Notes: generated by a model from the letters alone, not told the origin. Counted from the first letter of the stretch, positions 9,350 through 19,083 are shown. The stretch is DNA of 64,000 nt from Streptomyces sp. MA5143a (GCF_900290235.1 NZ_OLMK01000015.1:81835-145834); one strand, 5' to 3'. Numbers and translations: made by a program.

Positions 9350-11323
9350 TCACGGCTTGAAGCTGACGGGCAGGTTCGCGGGCCCGGCGCCGGTCGGCGG
9401 GACCTGGAGGGTCTTCAGGGCGAACTCCATGACCTCCTTGTAGATGGGCCCGCAGATCTGGCCGCCGAAGTAGTTGCCCTCGGTGGCGTTCTGGATGGCG
9501 CAGTACACGGTGATCCGCGGCTTGTCCGCGGGTGCGAAGCCGGCGAACGACGAGGTGTAGCCGCGGTATCTGCCGGTGTCCGGATCCACGCGGTTCGCCG
9601 TGCCCGTCTTGCCCGCGACCCGGTAGCCGGGGATGCGTGCCTTGGTGCCGGTGCCCTCCTCGTCGTCCACGACGGACTCCAGCATCCTGGCCAGGGTCTT
9701 CGCCGTCCTCTCGCTCACGACCCGGGTCTTCTTCGGCTTCGGGGCGGGGGTGAAGCGGCCGTCGGGCCCCTTGGTGCCCCGGACGAGGGTGGGCGCGACG
9801 CGGACGCCTCCGTTGGCGATCGTCGAGTAGACGGAGGTCGCCTGCATGGCGTTTATCGAGACGCCCTGACCGAACGGGATCGTGTACTGCTGCGACGTCG
9901 ACCAGTCGCCGGGCGCGGCGAGGATGCCCTTGGTCTCGCCGGGGAAGCCGAGCCCGCTGTAGCTGCCGATGCCGAACTTGCGCAGGTAGGAGTAGAGGAT
10001 CCGGTTGGACTCCCGCTGGTTCCTGCCGAGTTCGCCGGTGGCGAGGATCGTGCCGATGTTGCTGGACTTGGCGAGCACGCCGTTGAGCGTCAGGTACCAG
10101 GTCGGGTGGTCGATGTCGTCCTTGAAGAGGCGGTCGCCGCGGTGCAGCCGGTTGGGCACGGTGACATGCGTCTCGGGGGTGGCGACGTTCTCCTCCAGTA
10201 CGGCGGCCATCGACATGACCTTGGCGGTGGAGCCGGGTTCGTAGGCGTCCTGGAGGGCCGCGTTGCCCAGGGCGTCCGGGTTCGCCCTGGTGAGGTCGTT
10301 GGGGTCGAAACTGGGCGAGTTGGCCATGGCGAGGATCTGGCCGGTGCGGGTGTCCTGCACTATCACGTAGCCGCGGTCCGCCTTGGACTTCTTCACCTGC
10401 TCGGTGATGGCGCTCTGCGCGGCCCACTGGATGTCGCGGTCGATGGTCAGCTCGATGTCGGAGCCGGCCACGGCGGGGGTCTCGGCGGAGCCCGCGGTGG
10501 GCACGAGGCGTCCGCCGGACTGGGCGTAGCGGATCTTGCCGTTCTTGCCGGACAGAGCGCGGTTCAGCTGCTGCTCGATGCCGCCGCCGCCCTTGCCCTC
10601 GGCGTTGACCCAGCCCAGTATCCCGGCGGCGAGGTCGCCGTTGGGGTACACGCGTTTGCTGCTGGGCTCCTGGAAGACGCCGGCCAGGACGTTGACGGTG
10701 CCCGGGTCGTCCTTGGCCTTCTTGGCGAGCGCGGTCTTGAGGTCGGTGATCTGGTTCCAGACCTGGGGGGTCTGGCGGCGGGCGAGGAGCACGTACCGCG
10801 TGTTCTTGGTGCGCAGCTTCCCGGCGATCGTGTCCTGGTCGGCGCCGAGGATCGGCGCGAGGAGCGCGGCCGCCTGCTCGGGGCCGTCACCGATCTTGAG
10901 CTGGTCGCGCGTGAACATGGTCGGGTCGGCGGTGATGTCGTTGGCGTCCGCGCTGATCGCCAGGTCGACGCCGTTGCGGTCGGTGATCCCGCCCCGCTCG
11001 GCGGCGAGGACCCGGCCGACGTAGCGGTTCCGGTCGGCCTTGGCCGCGTACTCGCCGGCGTCGACGGCCTGCACCTGGAGCAGCCGGACCACGAAGGCGA
11101 TCATCACCAGGGTCAGGGCGAGGCTCACCATGCGCAGCCGGGGCCGGGGGCTGCCCAGGCGGATGGTGCGCGGGGCCGGCTGCCGGGGGCCCGGCCGGCG
11201 CTGGCCCGCGGGCCGGGCGCCGGGGCCGGGGCGGCGCTGCTGGCCGCCCGGACGCACGGGCCGGGCGGGGCCGGGTACGCGGCGGCGGGGCGGCTGCCTG
11301 CCTGAATCGACCACTTCCGTCAC
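9350..11323 (-). CDS. ftsI: septal transpeptidase FtsI / PBP3 (class B penicillin-binding protein)
   Basis: Monofunctional D,D-transpeptidase that cross-links septal peptidoglycan. The open frame extends to 11920, but the true start is almost certainly GTG 11323 (VTEVVDSG), which overlaps the upstream ftsL-like stop as GTGA and gives 657 aa, typical of the family. Order: Arg/Pro/Gly-rich cytoplasmic segment, one membrane helix at about residues 64-84, pedestal domain, then the transpeptidase domain with active-site STAK, SSN (KSSNIGT) and KTGT (AGKTGTANR). No PASTA domain is visible at the C-terminus. Confidence 0.95.
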   Translation of the reverse strand: MTEVVDSGRQPPRRRVPGPARPVRPGGQQRRPGPGARPAGQRRPGPRQPAPRTIRLGSPRPRLRMVSLALTLVMIAFVVRLLQVQAVDAGEYAAKADRNRYVGRVLAAERGGITDRNGVDLAISADANDITADPTMFTRDQLKIGDGPEQAAALLAPILGADQDTIAGKLRTKNTRYVLLARRQTPQVWNQITDLKTALAKKAKDDPGTVNVLAGVFQEPSSKRVYPNGDLAAGILGWVNAEGKGGGGIEQQLNRALSGKNGKIRYAQSGGRLVPTAGSAETPAVAGSDIELTIDRDIQWAAQSAITEQVKKSKADRGYVIVQDTRTGQILAMANSPSFDPNDLTRANPDALGNAALQDAYEPGSTAKVMSMAAVLEENVATPETHVTVPNRLHRGDRLFKDDIDHPTWYLTLNGVLAKSSNIGTILATGELGRNQRESNRILYSYLRKFGIGSYSGLGFPGETKGILAAPGDWSTSQQYTIPFGQGVSINAMQATSVYSTIANGGVRVAPTLVRGTKGPDGRFTPAPKPKKTRVVSERTAKTLARMLESVVDDEEGTGTKARIPGYRVAGKTGTANRVDPDTGRYRGYTSSFAGFAPADKPRITVYCAIQNATEGNYFGGQICGPIYKEVMEFALKTLQVPPTGAGPANLPVSFKP

Positions 11324-11886
11324 CTGCCGGGGTTCGTCGAGAGCGGGGTGGACCGTGCGGACGGGCCGGTGGGGGGCGGCAGCGCCGGCGAGTCCGACGG
11401 TGAGGGGGGCGGTGCGGGGGCCGACGTGGGGGTCGGCGTCGGCGTGGGGGCCGGGCCGGCGGCGGACGCGGGGGCGAGTGCCTCGGGCGCGAGGACCAGG
11501 GGCAGGCTCGCCGGCGTCTGCGCGGCCGCGGGGCTCGGAACGCCCCTGACACGGCCGTCGGGCTCCAGGAAGGCGGGGTCGCCGCCGGGCACCATGCCCA
11601 GCTCGCGGGCGCGGCGCTGGAGGGCCTCCGGGGCGGAGTAGGCGTCCACGTCCCGCTGGAGCGCCTGTTCCTCGTCGGTGTAGCTCTTCACGTCGTCCTG
11701 GAGGTCGTCGAGCTGGAACGACCCCTCGCTCAGCGCGGAGTTCAGGACGAGGAGGCCGATGAGGCCCCCGCCCAGGAGCACGACGACGAGGAGGACGAAC
11801 GGGGTGCGGGCGGCCCGGCCGGAGCCGGTCGGCAGGAGCCGCGCGAGCCGGGCGGCCCGGCCCCTCAGTTCGGGTTTCCTGCTCAC
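11320..11886 (-). CDS. ftsL: FtsL-like septum formation protein
   Basis: Small bitopic divisome protein placed between rsmH and ftsI, where ftsL always sits. 188 aa: basic N-terminus, one membrane helix at about residues 29-49, then a heptad-like extracytoplasmic segment (LDDLQDDVKSYTDEEQAL) expected to form the FtsL coiled coil, and a long Ala/Pro/Thr-rich C-terminal tail (from about residue 120) that is disordered in appearance. The stop overlaps the ftsI GTG start by 4 nt. FtsL sequences diverge strongly, so the call rests on architecture and position. Confidence 0.88.
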   Translation of the reverse strand: MSRKPELRGRAARLARLLPTGSGRAARTPFVLLVVVLLGGGLIGLLVLNSALSEGSFQLDDLQDDVKSYTDEEQALQRDVDAYSAPEALQRRARELGMVPGGDPAFLEPDGRVRGVPSPAAAQTPASLPLVLAPEALAPASAAGPAPTPTPTPTSAPAPPPSPSDSPALPPPTGPSARSTPLSTNPGR

Positions 11887-11997
11887 ACACCCTCCCTGCC
11901 AGTTCGCTTCTCGGAGTCACTGCCGGCGCCGGCGAGTTCGGTTCTCGGACCCACCACCATCCCCTTCACGCACCGTGTTCCGGCCGCCTCGTCCGCC

Positions 11998-12954
11998 TCA
12001 CTCGACGTCCTCCCGGATGCGCTCCGCCCCGCGCAGCCGTGCGGGGGCGGCCCGCCGGTTCTCGGCGACCTCTTCCTCGGTGGGAAGTTCGGCACCACGG
12101 GTCAGGAGCTTGAGCCGGGGCTGGTAGCGCTCGGGGACGACGGGCAGCCCGGGGGGCGCGGTGGTGGCGGCGCCCGCCGCGAACACCTGCTTGACGAGGC
12201 GGTCTTCGAGCGAGTGGTACGAGAGCACGGCGACCCGGCCGCCGACCGCGAGGGCCTTGACGGCGGCGGGGATCGCCCGCTCCAGCACGGTGAGTTCGCC
12301 GTTGACCTCGATGCGCAGCGCCTGGAAGGTGCGCTTGGCGGGGTTGCCCCCGGTGCGCTTGGCGGCCTGCGGCAGGGCGTCGCGGATCAGTTCGACCAGG
12401 CGCGCGCTGTTGCTGAAGGGCTCCTTGTCGCGCTCGCGCACGATCGCGGAGACGATCCGCTTGGCCTGCTTCTCCTCGCCGTACGCCCGCAGGATCCGGA
12501 CGAGTTCGCCGGCCGGGTAGGTGTTGAGGACCTCGGCGGCGCTGATACCGGTCGTCTGGTCCATGCGCATGTCGAGCGGGGCGTCCTGGGCGTAGGCGAA
12601 CCCGCGGTCGGCCTCGTCGAGTTGCATGGAGGAGACGCCGAGGTCGAAGAGGACGCCCTGGACGTGCGGGATGCCCAGGCGGGCGAGCACGTCGGGGAGT
12701 TCGTCGTAGACGGCGTGCACCAGGGTGGCGCGGTCGCCGTAGGGGGCGAGCCGTTCCCCGGAGAGGCGCAGCGCCTCCTTGTCCCGGTCGAGGGCGACGA
12801 GCCGGGCCTCGGGGAACCGGGTGAGGAGCGCCTCGCTGTGGCCGCCGAGCCCGAGGGTGCAGTCGACCACGACGGCACCGGGCTCCGTGAGGGCCGGGGC
12901 CAGCATGTCCAGGCACCGCTGGAGCATGACGGGAACGTGTCGGCTCTCGGTCAA
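11998..12954 (-). CDS. rsmH: 16S rRNA (cytosine-1402-N4)-methyltransferase RsmH (MraW)
   Basis: S-adenosylmethionine-dependent methyltransferase acting on 16S rRNA C1402. 318 aa. Starts [14 protein letters not shown]-binding segment [15 protein letters not shown], followed by ALDRDKEAL; later [11 protein letters not shown] and the helical region [14 protein letters not shown], and the C-terminal [11 protein letters not shown] motif. It is the first gene of the minus-strand dcw run here; no mraZ precedes it in this window. A gap of 111 nt separates it from ftsL. Confidence 0.97.
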   Translation of the reverse strand: MTESRHVPVMLQRCLDMLAPALTEPGAVVVDCTLGLGGHSEALLTRFPEARLVALDRDKEALRLSGERLAPYGDRATLVHAVYDELPDVLARLGIPHVQGVLFDLGVSSMQLDEADRGFAYAQDAPLDMRMDQTTGISAAEVLNTYPAGELVRILRAYGEEKQAKRIVSAIVRERDKEPFSNSARLVELIRDALPQAAKRTGGNPAKRTFQALRIEVNGELTVLERAIPAAVKALAVGGRVAVLSYHSLEDRLVKQVFAAGAATTAPPGLPVVPERYQPRLKLLTRGAELPTEEEVAENRRAAPARLRGAERIREDVE

Positions 12955-13373
12955 GGGGCCCTCTCAAGTCCGGCGGGCCCGTACGCACCGCCGGGTCCCC
13001 GCCCGCTCAGGAAGGGGAGGTCGGCTGGCGCCGGAAGTGCCGGCCGACCGGGAGCGGGAGGAGGCCGAGCCGTACGTACGCGCCGCGCACGCGGGGAGAT
13101 GCCGGGCAGTGACCGGATCTCTCGGTGATGTCAGTCGAGCAGGGGGTCCTCGCCTCCCGCTCCGCGTCACTTTAGTCCACGGCCCCTCGCGGTCAATCAA
13201 CCGGCCTGCGCGTCGCGACACCGCTCTCGGAGCGAAGCCCGGAAAGCCGAGAAATCACTCGGAGTGGTGCAATCCCGCCACCCCTGTGGGTTACCTCACA
13301 ACAACCCTCAATGACGTTCTTTGTCCCCTCTCACAGAGCGCCATCGGCACCCGTGACCAGTACCGTCATGCCT
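12955..13373. other. divergent intergenic region, rsmH / carbonic anhydrase
   Basis: About 419 bases without a supported gene. It must hold the promoter for the dcw run (leftwards) and for the carbonic anhydrase (rightwards). I see no mraZ or other small conserved reading frame. A -10-like TACCGT at 13361-13366 lies 7 nt before the ATG at 13374, compatible with a leaderless transcript. Confidence 0.5.
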
Positions 13374-13919
13374 ATGACGACCTCCGCATCAGTTCCCACC
13401 GAATCCGAAGGCGCCATAAACGGCGACACCGTCACCGACCGGCTGGTCGAGGCCAACGGGCGGTACGCCGCCGCGTTCGCCGACCCCGGCATGGACGCCC
13501 GCCCCGTCCTGCGTGTCGCCGTCGTGGCCTGCATGGACGCCCGCCTCGACCTGCACGCCGCGCTCGGCCTCGAACTGGGTGACTGCCACACCATCCGCAA
13601 CGCGGGCGGTGTGGTCACCGACGACGTGATCCGCTCCCTCACCATCAGCCAGCGCAAGCTGGGCACCCGCAGCATCGTGCTGATCCACCACACCGGCTGC
13701 GGTCTGGAGGCCCTCACCGAGGACTTCCGCACCGAGCTGGAGGCGGAGGTCGGCCAGCGCCCGGCCTGGGCCGTGGAGTCCTTCCGGGACGTCGACCAGG
13801 ACGTACGGCAGTCCATGCAGCGGGTGCGGACCAACCCGTTCCTGCTGCACACCGACGACGTGCGCGGTTTCGTCTTCGACGTGAAGACGGGCCGGCTGCG
13901 GGAGGTCGACGCCGTCTGA
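13374..13919 (+). CDS. beta-class carbonic anhydrase
   Basis: Interconverts CO2 and bicarbonate in the cytoplasm. 181 aa from ATG 13374 (an in-frame ATG at 13368 is also possible; a frame extending back to 13311 is unlikely). The zinc ligands are visible: Cys53 in CMDARLD with the Asp/Arg dyad, and His106/Cys109 in HHTGCG. RNAGGVVTDDVIRSL and the C-terminal RGFVFDV are shared with the small M. tuberculosis Rv1284-type enzymes. Stand-alone gene divergent from rsmH. Confidence 0.9.
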   Translation: MTTSASVPTESEGAINGDTVTDRLVEANGRYAAAFADPGMDARPVLRVAVVACMDARLDLHAALGLELGDCHTIRNAGGVVTDDVIRSLTISQRKLGTRSIVLIHHTGCGLEALTEDFRTELEAEVGQRPAWAVESFRDVDQDVRQSMQRVRTNPFLLHTDDVRGFVFDVKTGRLREVDAV

Positions 13920-14204
13920 GCGGCGTCGAACCGGCCCCTCGCACCGGCCCCCACCCCACCCCCGGACGGTCTTCCGCTGCCGTGGGTTTCTGTCAATCTC
14001 CTGGCATCTTGGCGTGCGAAACGGTACAGACCTGACAAATCACCGACCGTTATCCACAGGCGAGTGACACGAAACGGTAACGGCAGCAAGAATGCAAGTG
14101 TGGCAACACGCGGAACTGTTCGCGCGTGGTGCCCGTGTTTCGGGGTGGGCCGGTCCGCATCGCAGAGCGTCGGCCCGGAGAAAGAACGGGCCGAGGAGGG
14201 CCGG
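13920..14204 (+). promoter_or_regulatory. upstream region of the moxR operon with a DnaA-box match
   Basis: 285 non-coding bases. At 14050-14058 the sequence TTATCCACA is a perfect match to the DnaA-box consensus. The region should contain the promoter of the moxR-DUF58-transglutaminase operon. A GAGGAGGG ribosome-binding site ends 4 nt before the GTG at 14205 and decides that start. Confidence 0.5.
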
Positions 14205-15245
14205 GTGACGACCTATGACGATCGAGCGAGCCTCACTGATCTGACCAGCACTGTGGAGCGAGTCCGCAGTTCGGTCGAGGCGGTGATCGAGGGCAAGCCT
14301 GAGGTCGTACGGCTTTCGCTGACAGTGCTGCTCGCCGAGGGACATCTTCTGATCGAGGATGTCCCCGGCGTCGGCAAGACCATGCTGGCCAAGGCACTGG
14401 CACGGTCCATCGACTGTTCGGTACGGCGTATCCAGTTCACGCCGGACCTGCTGCCGTCGGACATCACGGGTGTGTCCATCTGGGACCAGCAGCGCAAGGA
14501 GTTCGAGTTCAAACCGGGCGCGATCTTCTCGCAGATCGTGATCGGCGACGAGATCAACCGCGCGTCACCGAAGACGCAGTCCGCGCTGCTGGAGTCCCTG
14601 GAGGAACGCCAGGTCACGATCGACGGACACACGTACGAGCTGCCCCACCCCTTCATGGTGGTGGCCACGCAGAACCCCGTCGAGATGGAGGGCACCTACC
14701 CGCTCCCCGAGGCCCAGCGGGACCGCTTCATGGCCCGGGTCTCCGTCGGCTACCCCAGCCCGGAGGCCGAGCTCCAGATGCTCGACGTCCACGGCGGCGT
14801 CTCGCCCCTGGAGGACATGCAGCCGGTGGCCCACGCCCATGACATCGTGAAGCTGATCGAGGCCGTCCGCGGCGTGCACGTCGCGGAAACGGTCCGGCGC
14901 TACGCTGTGGACCTGGTCGGCGCCACCCGCACCCATCCCGACCTCAGACTCGGCGCCTCGCCGCGCGCCACGCTGCATCTGCTGCGCGCCGCGAAGGCGA
15001 CCGCCGCCCTGAGCGGCCGGGAGTACGCGCTGCCGGACGACATCCAGTCCCTGGCGGTGGCGGTCCTCGCGCACCGGCTGCTGCCCACCGCCCAGGCCCA
15101 GCTCAACCGCCGGACGCCCGAGCAGGTCGTCCAGGAGATCCTGCAGCGCACCCCCGTGCCGCAGGCCGCGCCACCGCAGGGCGGCTTCGGCTCGGCCCGC
15201 CCGGCGCCGGCGTATCCGCAGCAGCCGCCGCGGAGGCTTGGATGA
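14205..15245 (+). CDS. MoxR-family AAA+ ATPase
   Basis: AAA+ ATPase thought to act as a chaperone for vWA/DUF58-type partner proteins. The reading frame is open from 14064, but GTG 14205 has the only good ribosome-binding site and gives 346 aa, starting VTTYDDRASL. Walker A DVPGVGKT, Walker B VIGDEINRA with the MoxR-typical sequence after it, sensor region ATQNPVEMEGTYPLPEAQRDRF, and a C-terminal lid with GASPRATLHLLRAAKA. Stops inside the start of the DUF58 gene (ATGA overlap), so the two are translationally coupled. Confidence 0.93.
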   Translation: MTTYDDRASLTDLTSTVERVRSSVEAVIEGKPEVVRLSLTVLLAEGHLLIEDVPGVGKTMLAKALARSIDCSVRRIQFTPDLLPSDITGVSIWDQQRKEFEFKPGAIFSQIVIGDEINRASPKTQSALLESLEERQVTIDGHTYELPHPFMVVATQNPVEMEGTYPLPEAQRDRFMARVSVGYPSPEAELQMLDVHGGVSPLEDMQPVAHAHDIVKLIEAVRGVHVAETVRRYAVDLVGATRTHPDLRLGASPRATLHLLRAAKATAALSGREYALPDDIQSLAVAVLAHRLLPTAQAQLNRRTPEQVVQEILQRTPVPQAAPPQGGFGSARPAPAYPQQPPRRLG

Positions 15246-16606
15246 CCACCGCGGGGCCCGCGCCCGCCCCGGAGCAGGACAAGAGCGGGCTGCGCACGGC
15301 TCTCGCCGGGCTCACCACACGCGGGCGCTCCTTCCTCGCCGCCGGGGTCGCGGCCGCGATATGCGCGTACGTCCTCGGGCAGAGCGATCTGCTCCGGGTC
15401 GGGCTGCTGCTCGCCGTACTGCCGCTGGTCTGCGCGACCGTGCTGTACCGCACCCGCTACCGGGTCGCGGGCAGCCGCCGCCTCTCCCCCGCGCGGGTGC
15501 CGGCGGGCAGCGAGGCCCGGGTCCATCTGCGGATGGACAACGTCTCGCGGCTGCCCACGGGGCTGCTGATGCTCCAGGACCGGGTGCCGTACGTGCTCGG
15601 TCCGCGTCCCCGGTTCGTCCTGGACCGCGTCGAGGCGGGCGGCCGGCGCGAGGTGTCGTACCGCGTCCGCTCCGATCTGCGCGGCCGCTACCCCCTGGGC
15701 CCGCTCCAGCTGCGGCTGACCGATCCCTTCGGGATGTGCGAGCTGACCCGGTCCTTCTCGACGTTCGACACCCTGACGGTGATCCCGCGCGTGGAGGCGC
15801 TGCCGCCGGTGCGGCTGAGCGGTGAGGCGAAGGGGTACGGCGACGGCCGGCAGCGCTCGCTGGCGCTGGCCGGCGAGGACGACGTGATCCCCCGCGGTTA
15901 CCGCCGCGGCGACGACCTGCGCCGGGTGCACTGGCGCTCCACCGCCCGCTACGGCGAGCTGATGGTGCGCCGCGAGGAGCAGCCGCAGCGCGCCCGCTGC
16001 ACCGTCCTGCTGGACACCCGGGCCGTGGCCTATCTGGGCGCGGGCCCCGACTCGGCCTTCGAGTGGGCCGTCTCGGGCGCCGCCTCCATGCTGGTGCACA
16101 TGCTGGAACGGGGCTATTCCGTGAGGCTGTTGACGGACACCGGCAGTTCGGTGCCGGGCGAGGGGGCCGACGGGTTCGCGGGCTCCAGCCAGGAGTCCGC
16201 CGACGCGGCCGGCCTGATGATGGACACCCTCGCGGTGATCGACCATTCCGACGGCATGAGCCTGTCCTCCGCGTACGACGTGCTGCGCGGCGGGAACGAG
16301 GGGCTGCTGGTCGCCTTCCTCGGCGACCTCGACGAGGAGCAGGCGGGGCTGATCGGCAGGATGCGCCGGCGCAGCGGCGGGGCGATCGCGTTCCTGCTGG
16401 ACAGTGAGACATGGACCCGCGAGTCGGGCGACGTGCCCGCCGCGGGCGGCGAGAGCGCGGGCGAGGAGTCGCTGCGCCTGCTGCACGAGGCGGGCTGGAC
16501 GGCGCTGGGCGTGCCGCGAGGTGCCTCGCTGACGGACCTGTGGCGCCAGGCGGACCGGCAGCGAGCCGGTCTGGTGTCCGGGCTCGGGACGGAGGGACGG
16601 TCATGA
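15242..16606 (+). CDS. DUF58 domain-containing membrane protein
   Basis: 454 aa. Two N-terminal membrane helices (about residues 30-45 and 50-68), a beta-rich extracytoplasmic or cytoplasmic insert, then the DUF58 signature around DVIPRGYRRGDDLRRVHW with WRSTAR and MVRREEQP, and a C-terminal vWA-like fold (VLLDTRAV). DUF58 proteins are the usual partners of MoxR ATPases. Overlaps both neighbours by 4 nt (ATGA), so all three genes appear to be made together. Substrate unknown. Confidence 0.9.
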   Translation: MTTAGPAPAPEQDKSGLRTALAGLTTRGRSFLAAGVAAAICAYVLGQSDLLRVGLLLAVLPLVCATVLYRTRYRVAGSRRLSPARVPAGSEARVHLRMDNVSRLPTGLLMLQDRVPYVLGPRPRFVLDRVEAGGRREVSYRVRSDLRGRYPLGPLQLRLTDPFGMCELTRSFSTFDTLTVIPRVEALPPVRLSGEAKGYGDGRQRSLALAGEDDVIPRGYRRGDDLRRVHWRSTARYGELMVRREEQPQRARCTVLLDTRAVAYLGAGPDSAFEWAVSGAASMLVHMLERGYSVRLLTDTGSSVPGEGADGFAGSSQESADAAGLMMDTLAVIDHSDGMSLSSAYDVLRGGNEGLLVAFLGDLDEEQAGLIGRMRRRSGGAIAFLLDSETWTRESGDVPAAGGESAGEESLRLLHEAGWTALGVPRGASLTDLWRQADRQRAGLVSGLGTEGRS

Positions 16607-19020
16607 GCGGTCGGGCGAGGCTGGCGCTGTGCGCCTGGGCCGCCACGATCATGACGGCGTGCACCCTGCTGCCGCTGGTGGACCCGGAGACCTGGATCTT
16701 CCAGGCGGCCGTGATGCTGGCCGTGCAGAGCGGCGTGGGAGCGCTCGCCCGGCGGGTGCCGCTGGCCCGGGCGCTGACGGTGGCCGCGCAGGCCCTGGTC
16801 GTGCTGGCGATGCTGACGCTGGTCTTCGCCCGGCAGCAGGCCGTCGCCGGGCTGTTCCCGGGCCCGGAGGCGTTCCAGCACTTCGGTTCGCTGCTGCGGA
16901 GCGGTGCCGACGACGTCGGCCGGTACGCCATCCCGGCGCCGATGACGGACGGCATCCAGCTGATGGTGATCGGCGGTGTCCTGGTCATCGGCCTCATGGT
17001 CGACGCGCTCGCGGTGACGTTCCGCAGCGCGGCCCCGGCCGGTCTGCCGCTGCTGGCGCTCTACTCGGTGGCGGCGGGGCTGTCGGACGGCGCCGCGTGG
17101 CTGTTCTTCCTGATCGCCTCCGTGGGCTATCTGATGCTGCTGCTGGCCGAGAGCCGCGACCGGCTCTCGCAGTGGGGCCGGGTCTTCGGCGGCGCCGCGC
17201 GCCCTCCCGGCATGGAGAGCGGTGGCGCCGTCGCCCCGGTGCGCACCGGGCGGCGGATCGGCGCGGTCGCGCTGGGCATCGCCCTGGTGGTGCCGCTGGG
17301 GCTGCCCGCCCTCGACGGCGGACTGCTGGGTGGCGCGGGCGGCGGGATCGGCGCGGGCTCCGGGGGCGGCGGCACGATCTCCGCGGTGAACCCGCTGGTC
17401 CAGCTGAGCGAGAGCCTGAACGTCGACCAGGACCGCCAGGTCCTGTCGTACCGCACGAACACCGACAACATGCAGGAGATGTATCTGCGGATCGTCTCCC
17501 TGGACGACTTCGACGGCACCTCCTGGAAGCCCACCGAGCGGTCCATCACCGGCGTCCCGGACGACTTCGGCACACCGAACGGCCTGGGTCCCGACGTCAA
17601 GCGGAACGAGATCGAGACCCGGATAGCGGCGGCGAAGGACTACGCGCAGAACTGGCTGCCGATGCCGTATCCGGTGACGTCGGTGGACATCGACGGCGAC
17701 TGGCGGTACGAGCCGGTGGGCCGCACCCTCGTCGGTGACCACGGTCAGGACACCAAGGGCGCGCAGTACACGGTCAAGAGCCTGATCGTGCGGCCGACCG
17801 CCAAGCAGCTGGCCGCGGCGCCGGAACCGCCGCCGGCGCTGAAGCGGGAGTACACCGAGGTGCCTCCGTCGCTGCCGCCGGTGGTGGCGCGGACCGCCCG
17901 GGAGATCACGGCGGGCTCGGCGAACGACTACGAGCGGGCCGTGAAGCTCCAGGACTGGTTCGCGTTCAGCGGCGAGTTCACCTACGACACCGAGGTGCAG
18001 AGCGGCACCGGCTCGCGGGCGATCGCCCGGTTCCTCCAGGAGAAGGAGGGCTTCTGCGTCCACTTCTCGTTCGCGATGGCCTCCATGGCCCGCACGCTGG
18101 GCATTCCGGCCCGGGTCGCGGTGGGCTTCACACCCGGCACGCCGGAGGCGAACGGTTCGATGTCGGTGGGCCTGCGGGACGCGCACGCCTGGCCGGAGCT
18201 GTACTTCGAGGGTGTGGGCTGGACCCGCTTCGAGCCGACCCCGAACCGGGGCACGACCCCCGAGTACACCCAGCCCGAGTCCTCCGGTGACAACGGCCTG
18301 CCCGATGTGCCGCGACCTTCGGCGTCGTCGTCCTCGGAGCCGTCCGCGCAGCCCTCGGAGAGCGAGAGCTGCACGGCGCAGCAGGTGCGTCTGGAGGGCG
18401 GCTGCTCGTCCGAGTCGGCGGCGGCCCTGCCGGGTTCCGACGACGAGGAGCGCGGGTTCTGGGGGCTGGTGTTCTTCTCCCCCTGGACGCTGCTGATCGT
18501 CCCCGGCGCGCTCGCGCTGCTCGCCCTCCCCCTGCTGCCGATGCTGTGGCGGATGCGGACGCGGTCGGTGCGGCTGGGCGCGCACGGGCGGACGCCCGAC
18601 GAGGCGGCGGCTCACGCGCTGGGGGTCTGGCAGGAGGTGACCGACACGGCGTGGGACTACGGGATCGCGCCGGACGAGTCGCAGACGCCTCGCAAGGCCG
18701 CCGCGCGGATCGTGCGGCTGGGGCGGCTCGAACCGCGGGCCGAGGCGGCGGTGCACCGGCTGGCGGCGGCCGTGGAGCAGGTGCTCTACGCTCCGCAGCC
18801 GCAGGTGCCGGCGGGGCTCGCCCAGGACGCGCACGAGGTGGCGGCCGGGCTGCGGGCCCAGGTCGGCCGTCGGCCCCAGCTGCGGGCGCTTTTGCTGCCC
18901 CGTTCCACCGTCCGCGTGATCTGGGCGGTTTCGGCCCGCTGGTCGGCTCTCACGACCGAACTGGCGGCCCGTCGCCCGACCCTGCGCCGGCCGTCGGCCC
19001 CGACCGGCCAGAACAACTGA
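16603..19020 (+). CDS. TgpA-like membrane transglutaminase-domain protein (DUF3488/DUF4129 type)
   Basis: 805 aa from ATG 16603, which overlaps the DUF58 stop. About six N-terminal membrane helices within the first 250 residues, a large extracytoplasmic region with a transglutaminase-like core (Cys in EGFCVHFSFAMASMAR, His in RDAHAWPELYFE, followed by GWTRFEPTP), a Ser/Pro/Glu-rich linker, another membrane helix (PWTLLIVPGALALLALPLL), and a cytoplasmic helical tail of DUF4129 type. The MoxR-DUF58-transglutaminase trio recurs in many bacteria; a cell-surface role is inferred, substrate unknown. Confidence 0.88.
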   Translation: MSGRARLALCAWAATIMTACTLLPLVDPETWIFQAAVMLAVQSGVGALARRVPLARALTVAAQALVVLAMLTLVFARQQAVAGLFPGPEAFQHFGSLLRSGADDVGRYAIPAPMTDGIQLMVIGGVLVIGLMVDALAVTFRSAAPAGLPLLALYSVAAGLSDGAAWLFFLIASVGYLMLLLAESRDRLSQWGRVFGGAARPPGMESGGAVAPVRTGRRIGAVALGIALVVPLGLPALDGGLLGGAGGGIGAGSGGGGTISAVNPLVQLSESLNVDQDRQVLSYRTNTDNMQEMYLRIVSLDDFDGTSWKPTERSITGVPDDFGTPNGLGPDVKRNEIETRIAAAKDYAQNWLPMPYPVTSVDIDGDWRYEPVGRTLVGDHGQDTKGAQYTVKSLIVRPTAKQLAAAPEPPPALKREYTEVPPSLPPVVARTAREITAGSANDYERAVKLQDWFAFSGEFTYDTEVQSGTGSRAIARFLQEKEGFCVHFSFAMASMARTLGIPARVAVGFTPGTPEANGSMSVGLRDAHAWPELYFEGVGWTRFEPTPNRGTTPEYTQPESSGDNGLPDVPRPSASSSSEPSAQPSESESCTAQQVRLEGGCSSESAAALPGSDDEERGFWGLVFFSPWTLLIVPGALALLALPLLPMLWRMRTRSVRLGAHGRTPDEAAAHALGVWQEVTDTAWDYGIAPDESQTPRKAAARIVRLGRLEPRAEAAVHRLAAAVEQVLYAPQPQVPAGLAQDAHEVAAGLRAQVGRRPQLRALLLPRSTVRVIWAVSARWSALTTELAARRPTLRRPSAPTGQNN

Positions 19021-19043
19021 GGGCCTGGTCCCCAGGTCCGTAC

Positions 19044-19083
19044 GACTCTGCCCCCACCGGGTTCGCCGGGTGGGGGCAGAGTC
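19044..19083 (+). terminator. strong hairpin terminator after the transglutaminase gene
   Basis: A perfect 15-bp stem (19044-19058 with 19069-19083, arm GACTCTGCCCCCACC) with a 10-nt loop, 24 nt past the stop. No long T-run follows, as is common for Streptomyces terminators. Confidence 0.85.

Noticed and set aside
11324..11920. N-terminal extension of the ftsI frame
   Set aside because: It overlaps the ftsL-like gene; GTG 11323 coupled to the ftsL stop gives a protein of normal length.
12955..13310. Possible mraZ or other first dcw gene upstream of rsmH
   Set aside because: No MraZ-like reading frame is found; the region looks non-coding.
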